DNA of 64,000 nucleotides from CADEEN01 sp040384625 (GCA_040384625.1 JAZKIW010000111.1:5376-69375), one strand, 5' to 3'; shown: positions 27,797-36,171, counted from the first letter of the stretch. The notes: a model not told the origin generated them from the sequence alone. Numbers and translations: made by a program.

Positions 27797-27819
27797 ACCT
27801 TCGCCCGCGCGTCCCGACG

Positions 27820-28356
27820 TCACGTCGGATACGGCGGCACGTGGTGTCCTTGTTCCAGGGCGCTGGCGATCTCGCACAACAGCGCCAAGTCAACCTGCGA
27901 GTGGTCGCGCGGAACGAGATCGTAATGACACAAGGTTCCGAGCACCTGACCTTCTGGTGTCATGATGGGTACGCCGCAGTAGGCTCGCACGTGTTCGCGC
28001 GCCACATGCGCCAGCAGTCGGGGGTCTTGCGCAGCGTCCTCAGTGACAAAGGGACTGCGGGATCTGTGTGCGAAGCTGCAATACGTTGCGCTCGTCGGCA
28101 CTTCGTCGACGGCCAGTACGCCGGGGTTCTCCCGGTCGTAGAACACCGCAGCGTTGGCCCGGTCGCCCGCAGTGCGAAAGATGGCAATGAACCTGTAGTT
28201 CGTGGGCGCGGCGAGTTCCGCCAGAGCCCGACGCAGCCCGGTCGAGCGCATGGTTGAGCAGAACCGGGAGAACCGTTCTGCGGTATCTTCACGCGAAGCA
28301 TCCAATCCAATCTCCCGCTCAGTCGCTGAAGGATTATGACCGTCGACGTTCGTCAC
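27820..28356 (-). CDS. GAF-domain protein
   Basis: A 178-residue stand-alone GAF domain (YRFIAIFRTAGDRANAAVFYDRENPG, VPTSATYCSFAHRSRSPFVTEDAAQDPRL, AYCGVPIMTPEGQVLGTLCHYD). It has no kinase, GGDEF or HTH partner, so it may bind a small molecule or act in trans. GTG start at 28356. It is the only minus-strand gene in the 25.7-40.2 kb accessory run. Confidence 0.82.
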   Translation of the reverse strand: MTNVDGHNPSATEREIGLDASREDTAERFSRFCSTMRSTGLRRALAELAAPTNYRFIAIFRTAGDRANAAVFYDRENPGVLAVDEVPTSATYCSFAHRSRSPFVTEDAAQDPRLLAHVAREHVRAYCGVPIMTPEGQVLGTLCHYDLVPRDHSQVDLALLCEIASALEQGHHVPPYPT

Positions 28357-28444
28357 TCATCGTCACGCAGTCGAGTTGGCTGGGTGTTGGCTGGCGTGGT
28401 TGCTGCCCATGGCTACTGCCGGTTGAGCCGCAGCGAGCCCTGAC

Positions 28445-28987
28445 ATGGCGTCTGCGCTCACTATGCAATTGCAGTCCTCGCGCGTCGCTGCTGTCGCCTT
28501 GGCCGCGCTGACGCCGTCATCGACGTTTCCACAATCGCCCGCGCCAAGCGTGCCATCGGCGCCCCACGAACGCCTCGCCTTCTTTGAGGGCACCTGGACC
28601 ATGGTCGAGGCCCCGCCCGGGCAGAACTTTCGAGAGACTTGCGCCTGGCTCGGCGAAGGCAGGCGTCACATGCTGTGCCGCTCTCGCTGGACGACGGCAA
28701 CCGCACCAAGAGAGGCGCTCAGCGTCATCAGCTACAGCCACAACACTGCGGACTACCTGTATCACGGCTTCAGGGCGGGAGGTTCGGTGGTCACGCAGCG
28801 CGGCGTACCTAAGGATGACGGCTGGCTGTTCACCTCCGAGCAGGGCGCAGGGGCTGCGAAGACGGCGACTCGAGTCACCATCACGCAGGTGGCGGACGGC
28901 GACATGCAATTCACCGAAGAGTCAGCCACGGGTGGCGGCCCTTGGAGTGTCAACGTGAATGTGCGCTACAAACGCGTCGCGCAGTGA
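28445..28987 (+). CDS. Exported DUF1579-like protein
   Basis: A 180-residue protein with a plausible signal peptide (MASALTMQLQSSRVAAVALAAL) and a lipocalin-like DUF1579-type domain opening HERLAFFEGTWTMVEAPPG. Function unknown. It lies downstream of, and divergent from, the GAF gene; a 111-bp gap follows with nothing I recognise. Confidence 0.6.
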   Translation: MASALTMQLQSSRVAAVALAALTPSSTFPQSPAPSVPSAPHERLAFFEGTWTMVEAPPGQNFRETCAWLGEGRRHMLCRSRWTTATAPREALSVISYSHNTADYLYHGFRAGGSVVTQRGVPKDDGWLFTSEQGAGAAKTATRVTITQVADGDMQFTEESATGGGPWSVNVNVRYKRVAQ

Positions 28988-29098
28988 GGCCCAGGCCCGC
29001 GCGCAGGTCCCAGCTCCGTGGTACTGCGCGGCTTGTCGATTTGACTGGCGCTCGTTCGTCGTAGCTTTACCTGGCAACAACCATTCAGCGAGCGATCC

Positions 29099-29527
29099 AT
29101 GCGGTTCATCATCACGGCGCAAGCAAGTGCGGACAAGAGGGCGGCCGGCCAGCCGTCGGACTTCGATGCGGAACTCTTCAAGGCCTATATGCGTTTCAAC
29201 GAGGAGATGCATCAAGCCGGCGTACTCGTGGCCTCGGAGGGTCTCAACCCTGCAGCACCAGGAGCCCGCATTGCGGTGGCCAATGGCAAACGCTACCTGG
29301 TGGACGGCCCCTTCGCCGAGTCGAAGGAGTTGGTGGGCGGCTTCTACCTCGTCGACGTGGCCTCGCTCGACGAGGCGATTCAATGGGCCCTGCGCGCTCC
29401 GTCCGGTTTCGGTTCGGACGACATCCTGGAGGTTCGTCAACTGACGGGCTCGGCAGACCTGCCGCCCGACATTCTCCGACTCATCACCGAAGCTGCGCCG
29501 ACGTGGAGCGCCTCGGCCTGGCAGTGA
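29099..29527 (+). CDS. YCII-related protein with DGPF motif
   Basis: A 142-residue YCII/DGPF-domain protein: MRFIITAQAS start, central YLVDGPFAESKELVGGFYLVDV and the family helix SLDEAIQWALRAP. DGPF proteins are often paired with ECF42-type sigma factors, but no sigma factor gene is present here. A second DGPF gene lies 1.8 kb downstream. Confidence 0.85.
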   Translation: MRFIITAQASADKRAAGQPSDFDAELFKAYMRFNEEMHQAGVLVASEGLNPAAPGARIAVANGKRYLVDGPFAESKELVGGFYLVDVASLDEAIQWALRAPSGFGSDDILEVRQLTGSADLPPDILRLITEAAPTWSASAWQ

Positions 29528-29533
29528 GCACGC

Positions 29534-29932
29534 ATGATCAAGAACGTCGGTGGTACCGAAATCAAGTCGAAGCATCGAGCGTCTTGCCACTGCGGGGCCG
29601 TGGTGCTCGAACTCGACCTTCCGGACGGCATCGTCGATCCCCGGCGTTGCGATTGCTCGATCTGCAGGCGCAAGGGCGCCATCGTGGCTTCAGTGCCGCT
29701 CTCGGGTGTCAAGGTCATCCAGGGCGAGTCTTCTCTCAAGCTCTATCAGTTCAACACGAAGACGGCGAAGCACTATTTCTGCTCCCACTGCGGTATCTAC
29801 ACTCACCACCAGCGCAGATCCAACCCCAGCCAGTACGGCTACAACGTCGGCTGCCTGGACGGCGTCGATCCGTTCGCGCTGGGCGCTGTTCCCACCAACG
29901 ACGGGGTCCACCACCCCGCCGACCGACACTAG
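29534..29932 (+). CDS. GFA-family zinc protein
   Basis: A 132-residue GFA-fold protein, distinct from the one at 26.8 kb. Cysteine pairs: ASCHCGAVVL, CDCSICRR and YFCSHCGIYTHH. It follows the first YCII gene by 6 bp and is probably co-transcribed. Substrate unknown. Confidence 0.85.
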   Translation: MIKNVGGTEIKSKHRASCHCGAVVLELDLPDGIVDPRRCDCSICRRKGAIVASVPLSGVKVIQGESSLKLYQFNTKTAKHYFCSHCGIYTHHQRRSNPSQYGYNVGCLDGVDPFALGAVPTNDGVHHPADRH

Positions 29933-29951
29933 GCCTGACCAAAGCTCACAG

Positions 29952-30359
29952 ATGCAGAAGACCCCCCCACCGGCGAGCCCCGAGGCGTACGTCGCTTCGC
30001 TCGATGGCTGGCATCATCTGTATGTGAAGGCCCTCCGTTCAACGGTGCTGGGCGCCGCTTCAGTGCAAGAGCTCATCAAATGGGGGCACCTCGTGTACTT
30101 CGCGAATGGACCGGTGCTGCTCATTCGTGCAGAGCCGCGGCGTGTTCTGTTTGGCTTCTGGCGTGGCCAGCGCCTTCGCCCCATCGAACCCAGGCTGAAG
30201 CCTGGCGGCAAGTACGAGATGGCCACGCTCGAGTTGACCGAAAGCACCGCATTGGCGCAGTCCACCGTGGTCCGGCTGGTCCGAGAAGCCCTCGATCTCA
30301 ATCAGGTCATGGGCGATCCCACCACCCTTCCGCCGCCCGAGAGCAATGGTGCGCGCTGA
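29952..30359 (+). CDS. DUF1801 domain protein
   Basis: A 135-residue DUF1801 protein: YVASLDGWHHLYVKALRSTV, ELIKWGHLVYFANGPVLLI and LFGFWRGQRL are the family blocks. The fold is related to YdhG-type iron-chaperone-like proteins; function is unproven. Its 3' end overlaps the next gene by 14 bases. Confidence 0.82.
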   Translation: MQKTPPPASPEAYVASLDGWHHLYVKALRSTVLGAASVQELIKWGHLVYFANGPVLLIRAEPRRVLFGFWRGQRLRPIEPRLKPGGKYEMATLELTESTALAQSTVVRLVREALDLNQVMGDPTTLPPPESNGAR

Positions 30360-30909
30360 CCCCTCCGTCAAGAGCAACCGCAAGCCCCAGGTCTGCGTCC
30401 TCGGGAGCGCCGAGCCCGGCTCGCCTGCCTATGAGCTTGCCGGTCAGGCGGGTGAAATGCTGGCCCAGCTCGGCATCACGGTGGTGAGCGGCTGCGGCAG
30501 TCCGGCAACCCAGGTCGCCGCGGAACGCGCCATCGAGGCAAACGGTCTGGTGCTCAGCATCGTGCCGCCGGATCACATGCCGCCACCGGATTGGCCCGCA
30601 ACCGTCGTCGTTCCGTGTGGCATGGGCGATGCCCGCAACCTCCTGATGGCCCTGGCCGGAGATGCCTGCATCGTCATCGGTGGTCGCGCGGGCACCAAGT
30701 CCGAAGTTCACTTGGCCTGGCTGCACAAGCGTCCTTTGCTACCACTGGTGGGCTGCGGCGGCTGGTCGGACGAGCTGCCGTCGAACCCTCCGGACGAGCG
30801 GGCCAACGCCCCGATCCTTCCTTGGCGCTCTGTCGCCGAGTTGCAGGCAAATCTGCGAACGCTTGGTTTGATTCCCGCTGCGGGTCCCTCGAGCGACGCA
30901 GCGCCATGA
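30346..30909 (+). CDS. SLOG/TIGR00725-type nucleotide-binding protein
   Basis: A 187-residue Rossmann-like protein of the SLOG/LOG superfamily: VCVLGSAEPGSPAYELAGQAGEML, VVSGCGSPATQVAAERA and a GMGDARN ... IVIGGRAGTKSE region that would bind a nucleotide. Related proteins include LOG-type nucleoside-5'-monophosphate phosphoribohydrolases, but the PGGxGT motif is replaced by IGGRAGT, so enzymatic activity is uncertain. The TGA overlaps the next ATG. Confidence 0.7.
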   Translation: MVRADPSVKSNRKPQVCVLGSAEPGSPAYELAGQAGEMLAQLGITVVSGCGSPATQVAAERAIEANGLVLSIVPPDHMPPPDWPATVVVPCGMGDARNLLMALAGDACIVIGGRAGTKSEVHLAWLHKRPLLPLVGCGGWSDELPSNPPDERANAPILPWRSVAELQANLRTLGLIPAAGPSSDAAP

Positions 30910-31277
30910 ACCTCAACACTGCTCGGGTCTTCGTGCGAGACCTCTCGGAGGCCAGAGCCTTCTATGCAGAGAGCTTGGGTCTGACCCCCGTGGCGGGCAA
31001 CGCGGAGTTTGGCTACGTCGTTTTCGAAGCTGGCATTGCGAAGCTCGTTGTCGAGACCGTCGCCGATGATGCGCCGCAGGAAGACCAGTTGCTCGTGGGC
31101 AGGTTCACCGGGCTCTCGTTCTCGGTCGCCGACGTTCATGAGGAGCACCGGGAGCTGCTAGCGCTGGGCGTAGAGTTCTCTGGCCAACCCGAGAAGCAGT
31201 CATGGGGCGGCGTGCTCGCAACTCTTCGAGATCCGGCAGGCAATGAACTGCAGATCGTCCAGCAGTCAACGGCCTAG
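30906..31277 (+). CDS. VOC-family protein
   Basis: A 123-residue VOC protein: ARVFVRDLSEARAFYAESLGL at the start and ATLRDPAGNELQIVQQ at the end. Resembles glyoxalase/bleomycin-resistance-type small dimers; ligand unknown. Its ATG overlaps the preceding stop (ATGA). Confidence 0.82.
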   Translation: MNLNTARVFVRDLSEARAFYAESLGLTPVAGNAEFGYVVFEAGIAKLVVETVADDAPQEDQLLVGRFTGLSFSVADVHEEHRELLALGVEFSGQPEKQSWGGVLATLRDPAGNELQIVQQSTA

Positions 31278-31287
31278 CGGTGTCCCC

Positions 31288-31689
31288 ATGAGCCAGCCCA
31301 CAGTCAAGAACCAGTACCTGGTCATTTCCCGAGGTCAGTGGGACGAAGCTGCCACGAAGGAGGATGTGCAGCTTGCCATCGACCGCTTCTATCTCTGGTA
31401 CGAGCAGAACCTGGCGTCGGGCTGCATGCTGCCGGGCAGTCGGCTGAAGACGCAAGGCAAGTTGGTGTCGAGGCGAAGGATCAACGATGGTCCGTTCACC
31501 GAAGCGAAAGAGCTGGTCGGCGGTTACTGGTTCATCGTGGCAAGCAGCCTCGACGAGGCTGCCCATCTTGCGGCCGAGAATCCATGCTTGGCGTTCGGCC
31601 TGACGCTCGAGATTCGCCCGCTCGATCAGACGAAGGCCCTGGCGACCGAGACAACGAACGAAACCCCGGACGGTTGGCGCGCCAAGTGA
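31288..31689 (+). CDS. YCII-related protein with DGPF motif (second copy)
   Basis: A 133-residue DGPF-domain protein: RRINDGPFTEAKELVGGYWFI and SSLDEAAHLAAENPCL. Only the family blocks are shared with the copy at 29.1 kb, so this is not a recent duplication. ATG at 31288, 10 bases after the VOC stop; its own stop overlaps the GTG of the next gene. Confidence 0.85.
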   Translation: MSQPTVKNQYLVISRGQWDEAATKEDVQLAIDRFYLWYEQNLASGCMLPGSRLKTQGKLVSRRRINDGPFTEAKELVGGYWFIVASSLDEAAHLAAENPCLAFGLTLEIRPLDQTKALATETTNETPDGWRAK

Positions 31690-32357
31690 GGCCGTTCGAC
31701 GACAGCCCCGCCGTGACGCCCGGTCCTCGCACGCCACTGACCCCGGCGGGGGCACGCGAGCTGGCCCTCGCCACGGCTGCCAGGGCGGCCATCCTCGTCG
31801 AGGGCTGGAGCGACCAGGCCGCCATCGAGACCTTGGCACGCCGCGGTCAGTGGGACCTGGGCGCCGAAGGGATCCTCACCCTGCCCATCGGGGGCGTGAC
31901 GAACCTCGGTGCGTTCATCAGGGCGCTGGGCGTCGAAGGGCTTGGCCTGGGCTTGGCCGGTGTGTGCGACGCCGCCGAGGAGGGCTATGTCAAGCGAAGC
32001 CTCGAGCGGGCAGGACTGGGGGCGGGGCTCGACCGTGCCGGCCTCGAGGCCCAGGGCTTCTTCGTCTGCGAGGCCGATCTCGAGGATGAGCTGATCCGCG
32101 CCCTGGGCACCGACGGCGTCGAGGCCGTACTCCGTGCGGAAGGCGAGCTCGACTCGTTTCGCCGGTTTCAGGAGCAGCCAGCCCAAAGAGAGCGAAGTCA
32201 CTGCGCGCATCTGCATCGGTTCATGGGCACGCGCGCGCGCCGCAAGGTCCGTTACGGCTCGCTGCTGACCGATGCGATCCACCCGTCGCGACAGCCGCGG
32301 GCCCTTCGGCTTGTGATCGCGCATGCGCGTTCGCGTGCGCTTGCGGAGCGCAAATGA
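31686..32357 (+). CDS. Stand-alone OLD-like TOPRIM protein
   Basis: A 223-residue protein with a TOPRIM domain of the OLD-nuclease type but no ABC ATPase. The catalytic Glu lies in AAILVEGWSDQAAIETLA (near residue 39); acidic residues in GVCDAAEEG and CEADLEDELI fit the DxD element. Free-standing OLD-type TOPRIM proteins occur in actinobacteria and some proteobacteria; their role is unproven. GTG start overlaps the YCII stop, and its stop overlaps the next ATG. Confidence 0.7.
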   Translation: MRPFDDSPAVTPGPRTPLTPAGARELALATAARAAILVEGWSDQAAIETLARRGQWDLGAEGILTLPIGGVTNLGAFIRALGVEGLGLGLAGVCDAAEEGYVKRSLERAGLGAGLDRAGLEAQGFFVCEADLEDELIRALGTDGVEAVLRAEGELDSFRRFQEQPAQRERSHCAHLHRFMGTRARRKVRYGSLLTDAIHPSRQPRALRLVIAHARSRALAERK

Positions 32358-32785
32358 CCGAGACCAAGACCAAACCCACAGGCGCGAGTGTCGATGCGTA
32401 CCTCGCGTCCAGAGCCAACCCTGAGCAGCTGGCGGACTGCAAGGCTGTCATGGCCATGTGCAGGCGGGTGACGAAACAGCAGCCCAAGATGTGGGGGCCG
32501 AGCATCGTGGGCTATGGGTCGTACACCTACAGGTACGAGGGCGGACACTCGGGCGACGCATGTCTCGTGGGCTTCGCCGTCCGCGGCAGGGAACTGGTTG
32601 TCTACCTCCTCGCGGACAGTCCCGAGCAGCTTGGCCTGCTGGCCAAGCTCGGGAGGCACAAGATGAGCAAGGCCTGCCTGTACTTCAAGCGCCTGGCGGA
32701 CCTGGATGCCAAGGTGCTGGAGGCACTCATTGCGGGATCGGTGGCCGATGTCAGGCGCCGATATCCAGACTCCAGAGACGTCTGA
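32354..32785 (+). CDS. DUF1801 domain protein (second copy, distinct subgroup)
   Basis: A 143-residue protein with DUF1801 features of a different subgroup from the 30-kb gene: VDAYLASRANPEQLADCKAV, MWGPSIVGYGSYTYRYEGGHSGD, KLGRHKMSKACLYFKRLADLD. Function unknown. ATGA overlap with the TOPRIM gene. Confidence 0.82.
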   Translation: MTETKTKPTGASVDAYLASRANPEQLADCKAVMAMCRRVTKQQPKMWGPSIVGYGSYTYRYEGGHSGDACLVGFAVRGRELVVYLLADSPEQLGLLAKLGRHKMSKACLYFKRLADLDAKVLEALIAGSVADVRRRYPDSRDV

Positions 32786-32805
32786 ACTGCGGAGGTAGAG
32801 CAGCC

Positions 32806-33081
32806 ATGTGCCGCAACATCAAGACCCTGTTCAATTTCGAGCCACCGGCGACCGAGCTCGAGATCCGCGACGCATCGCTCCAGTTCGTTCGAAAGCTCAG
32901 TGGCTTCACGGTGCCGTCGAAGGCGAACGAGGCGGCTTTCGAGCGCGCGGTGGAAGAAGTCGCCGCCTCTGCCAGAAGCTTGATGCGATCTCTCGTCACA
33001 AGGGCCGAGCCGCGGACTCGAGAGGCGGAGGCCGCCAAGGCGCGTGAGAGATCGGCTGTGAGGTTCGGAGGACAGGGTTGA
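32806..33081 (+). CDS. DUF2277 domain protein
   Basis: A 91-residue protein with the DUF2277 signature (MCRNIKTLFNFEPPATELEI, then ASLQFVRKLSGF). Members are small conserved proteins of unknown function. GGAGG lies upstream of the ATG. Its stop shares bases with the next start (TTGATG). Confidence 0.85.
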   Translation: MCRNIKTLFNFEPPATELEIRDASLQFVRKLSGFTVPSKANEAAFERAVEEVAASARSLMRSLVTRAEPRTREAEAAKARERSAVRFGGQG

Positions 33082-33458
33082 TGTTCGATCACGTTAAGTT
33101 TGGAGCCAGCGACCTCGCAGCTAGCAAGGCGTTCTTCCTCGCAGCGCTCGAGCCGCTGGGCGTCGCTGTCGTTTCGGAGGGGCCGCCGGCATACGGTGTC
33201 GAGCTGTGCCCGCCCGGAGGCAAGTGTTCCCTGTGCATTTTTAAAACCGAGGAGACGCCCGCGCACCTTCACCTGGCGTTCACGGCCCAGCATCGCCGGC
33301 AAGTCGATGCCTTCCACCGCGCTGCGCTGGCGGTGGGGGGCAGGGACAACGGCGCCCCCGGCCTGCGACCGCACTACCACGCGAACTACTACGCGGCTTT
33401 CGTGATTGGTCCGGATGGGCACAACATCGAAGTGGTTTGCCACGAACCCGAAGCTTGA
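33081..33458 (+). CDS. VOC-family protein
   Basis: A 125-residue VOC protein: MFDHVKFGASDLAASKAFFLAALEPLG start, HLHLAFTAQHRRQVDAFHRAAL in the middle, and HYHANYYAAFVIGPDGHNIE with likely metal-binding His and Glu near the end. Ligand unknown. Its 3' end overlaps the next coding region. Confidence 0.85.
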   Translation: MFDHVKFGASDLAASKAFFLAALEPLGVAVVSEGPPAYGVELCPPGGKCSLCIFKTEETPAHLHLAFTAQHRRQVDAFHRAALAVGGRDNGAPGLRPHYHANYYAAFVIGPDGHNIEVVCHEPEA

Positions 33459-33969
33459 AGTCTCCGTTCGCGAGGCAACGGTCGATGACGTGGACGCGCT
33501 GTTCCGCGTCCATCAGGCGTCGGTTCGCGGCTTGTGCTCGGCGGCGTACTCCGCTCGACACATCGACACGTGGTTCGAAGGCCGCACGCCTGAGATCTAC
33601 CTGCCGCTTCTCGAACGCGGCCAGATCCTGGTGGCCCTGCTCGAGGGCCGCATCCAGGGGTTCGTGGGCGCGTTGCCGGGGGAGGTCACTTCCCTCTTCG
33701 TCCTGCCGGAAGCAGCCGGCCATGGCCTCGGCAGCAAGCTCTTCATGCGCGGCCTGGCTCGCGCCGAAGCGGCGTTCGACGGACCCATCACGGTCATCTC
33801 GACGAGGAATGCCGTCGACTTCTACGCGCGCTTCGGTTTCGAGCCGGTCGAAGAAGGGACGTTCGTTCGAGGGCAGGGGCAGCTGGAGTACCCCGTCGTG
33901 AAGATGGTGCGCAGCGCAACAAGGCGAGACAATGCGGTCCCCGCCTTGGGAGATCCGCCATGCGTTTGA
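33415..33969 (+). CDS. GNAT-family N-acetyltransferase
   Basis: A GNAT protein of about 184 residues: VREATVDDVDALFRVHQASV, TSLFVLPEAAGHGLGSKLFM (acetyl-CoA loop) and NAVDFYARFGFEPVEEG. The start is uncertain: the ATG at 33415 overlaps the VOC gene by 44 bases, and no start codon lies between there and the conserved domain. Substrate unknown. Confidence 0.8.
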   Translation: MGTTSKWFATNPKLEVSVREATVDDVDALFRVHQASVRGLCSAAYSARHIDTWFEGRTPEIYLPLLERGQILVALLEGRIQGFVGALPGEVTSLFVLPEAAGHGLGSKLFMRGLARAEAAFDGPITVISTRNAVDFYARFGFEPVEEGTFVRGQGQLEYPVVKMVRSATRRDNAVPALGDPPCV

Positions 33970-34943
33970 AGACCAGGCTCACCGACAGGCTCGGCATCGA
34001 GCACCCGATCCTTCTGGCGCCGATGGGCGTCATGTCGGGCGGCAGGCTCGCCGCCGCGGTGTCCGAAGCGGGCGGGCTCGGCATCATCGGCGGGGGCTAT
34101 GGCGACGCCGACTGGCTCGAACGCCAGTTCGCGGCGGCGGGCGATTCACGTGTCGGCTGCGGCTTCATCACCTGGTCGATGGCCAGAGACCCCGCCTTGC
34201 TCGACCAGGTTCTGGCCAAGCGGCCGGCCGCGCTGATGCTGTCCTTCGGCGAGGTCGAGCCACACGCGTCGCGCATCAAGGCCCAAGGCGTGCCGCTGAT
34301 CTGTCAGGTGCAGGGCATGACGTACCTGCGCGAGGCCGTCGATGCGGGGGCCGACATCATCGTCGCCGAGGGCAACGAGGCCGGCGGTCACAGCGGTTAC
34401 CGAGGCCTGTTCACGCTCGTTCCCGAAGCTGCCGACTATCTTGCCAAGCACTCGCCCGATACCCTCCTGGTTGCAGCGGGCGGGGTGGGTGACGGTCGCG
34501 GCCTGGCCGCTTCGCTCATGCTCGGCGCTGACGGCGTCCTGGTCGGAACGCGCTTCATCGCTTGCGAGGAGTCGGAAGCGCCGCAAGGTTTTCGGCAGGC
34601 GATCATCGATGCCGATGGCGACGCCACGATGAAGTCGAACTCGGTCGACGTCGTTCGCAAACGCTACTGGCCCAATCCGGAGTTTGTCGTTCGTGTACTC
34701 AAGAACGACTTTGTCTCCAAGTGGCATGGGCACGAGCGCGAAATGGAAAAGGCCATCGATATCGAGCACGAGCGCTTCTGGAGTGCTTTCAGGGCCGGTG
34801 ATGCCGGCAACTCCGGCGTGCTCATGGGAGAAGTGTCGGGCATGATCCAGGACGCACCGCCGGCCGCGCAAATCATTGAAGGCATGGTCGCTCAGGCCTG
34901 CCGCCTCATGGGCACGCACGCCTCGATCACGGTGAAGCCATGA
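33960..34943 (+). CDS. Nitronate monooxygenase (2-nitropropane dioxygenase family)
   Basis: An FMN-dependent TIM-barrel protein of 327 residues: RLGIEHPILLAPMGVMSGG start, VAEGNEAGGHSGYRG with the expected active-site His, GGVGDGRGLAASLMLGADGV and GTRFIACEESEAP phosphate-binding region. It should oxidise nitronates such as propionate-3-nitronate. It is the largest gene of the accessory run and overlaps its neighbours on both sides. Confidence 0.9.
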   Translation: MRLKTRLTDRLGIEHPILLAPMGVMSGGRLAAAVSEAGGLGIIGGGYGDADWLERQFAAAGDSRVGCGFITWSMARDPALLDQVLAKRPAALMLSFGEVEPHASRIKAQGVPLICQVQGMTYLREAVDAGADIIVAEGNEAGGHSGYRGLFTLVPEAADYLAKHSPDTLLVAAGGVGDGRGLAASLMLGADGVLVGTRFIACEESEAPQGFRQAIIDADGDATMKSNSVDVVRKRYWPNPEFVVRVLKNDFVSKWHGHEREMEKAIDIEHERFWSAFRAGDAGNSGVLMGEVSGMIQDAPPAAQIIEGMVAQACRLMGTHASITVKP

Positions 34944-35485
34944 AATCGCAAGACAAGGACAAGCTGCTGCACGCGCTGAAGGGCCGGTTCGAGAAGAACA
35001 TGCGCCGGCACGAAGGCTGCGAGTGGCGCGCGGTACTGGCCAGGCTCGACGCCAATCCGGTGGCGCTCGAGGCAATCGGCCGGATGGAGGTGACGGGTGG
35101 AGAGCCCGACGTGATCGGTCAGGACAAGGCCACAGGGCAGTACCTCTTCTGCGACTGCGCGGCCGAGAGCCCGCTGGGGCGCCGGAGCCTCTGCTACGAC
35201 CGCGCGGCACTGGACTCACGCAAAGAGAACAAGCCCGAAGGCAACGCCGTCGAGGCTGCCGCCGCGATGGGCGTCGACCTGCTCACGGAAGAGCAGTACC
35301 GCGCGTTGCAGCGCGCCGGCCCGTTCGACACCAAGACGTCGAGCTGGATTGCGACGCCGCAAGACCTGCGAGACCTCGGCGGCGCGCTGTTCTGCGATCA
35401 CCGCTACGGCCGGGTGTTTGTCTATCACAACGGGGCGCAGTCTTACTACGCGGCGCGGGGCTTCCGCGGCATGGTTCGCGCATGA
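34940..35485 (+). CDS. DUF4256 domain protein
   Basis: A 181-residue protein matching DUF4256: LLHALKGRFEKNMRRHEGCEW, YLFCDCAAESPLGRRSLCYD, NAVEAAAAMGVDLLTEEQYR and ALFCDHRYGRVFVYHNGAQSYY. Function unknown. Begins with an ATGA overlap to the nitronate monooxygenase. Confidence 0.85.
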   Translation: MKSQDKDKLLHALKGRFEKNMRRHEGCEWRAVLARLDANPVALEAIGRMEVTGGEPDVIGQDKATGQYLFCDCAAESPLGRRSLCYDRAALDSRKENKPEGNAVEAAAAMGVDLLTEEQYRALQRAGPFDTKTSSWIATPQDLRDLGGALFCDHRYGRVFVYHNGAQSYYAARGFRGMVRA

Positions 35486-35525
35486 ATCGGCGCGCTCGAC
35501 GCGCGAAGTGCTGCGGGGAGCCGCA

Positions 35526-36011
35526 GTGACGGTTCTGGCGCCGATGAGTGTCGAGGCCTACGCCTCGTACAAGCAAGCCGAAGTCGCCGCCTTTGCCGAG
35601 GAGAACGTGGCGTGCGGGCGATGGGCGGCCGATGGCGCGGTCGAGCGCTCGCAGGAGGAGTTCGAGGCCCTATTGCCGCAAGGCCTTGCCACGCCCGACA
35701 ACCACCTGTTCGAGATCAGGGCCACCGAGGCAGGCCCGGCGGTTGGCTTCCTGTGGTTCGCCGTCGAGGAGAGGCACGGCATCCGTGGTGCCTATGTCTA
35801 CGATGTCTCGGTCAAGCAAGCGTTTCGCCGCCAGGGGCACGCCAGGCGGGCCTTCGGAGCGCTCGAGGCCGTCGTCGCTTCGATGGGCCTTTCGCGCATT
35901 ACGCTGCAGCTCTCTGGCAGCAACCCGCAAGCCCAGGCCCTTTACGGCCAGCTGGGCTTTGCCGTCACCGGCATCAGCATGCTCAAGCAGATCCCGAAGC
36001 AGAATGCCTAG
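35526..36011 (+). CDS. GNAT-family N-acetyltransferase
   Basis: A 161-residue GNAT: GIRGAYVYDVSVKQAFRRQGHARRAF gives the beta-4 strand and the acetyl-CoA loop (RRQGHA), and NPQAQALYGQLGFAVTG is the usual C-terminal element. GTG at 35526 preferred, with GGGGAG just upstream; ATG 35544 is the alternative. Substrate unknown. Confidence 0.82.
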   Translation: MTVLAPMSVEAYASYKQAEVAAFAEENVACGRWAADGAVERSQEEFEALLPQGLATPDNHLFEIRATEAGPAVGFLWFAVEERHGIRGAYVYDVSVKQAFRRQGHARRAFGALEAVVASMGLSRITLQLSGSNPQAQALYGQLGFAVTGISMLKQIPKQNA

Positions 36012-36171
36012 CCTTGCAGTGGAGCCGTCCATGCCAGCCGTCCGCTACCTGGTTGACGACTTCGACGCCGCGCTCGTGTTCTACAGAGTTCTTGGCTTCA
36101 AGCTTGCCGACCGCTGGGGCCCGCCCTTCGAGACTCATGCGTGGAGGGTGCCGAAGGAAATCCTGCCATGA
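36004..36171 (+). pseudogene. Truncated VOC-family gene
   Basis: The N-terminal third of a VOC protein is clear (MPAVRYLVDDFDAALVFYRVLGFKLADRWGPPF from an ATG at 36031; frame opens at 36004). After that the family match stops and the frame ends within 13 codons at the ATGA shared with the next gene. Full VOC proteins are about 120 residues; only about 45 remain. It looks like a fragment cut off when the downstream gene was joined. Confidence 0.7.

Noticed and set aside
29099..31689. An ECF42 sigma-factor system suggested by two DGPF/YCII genes
   Set aside because: No sigma-70 region 2/4 protein is encoded anywhere in the window, so the partner cannot be supported.
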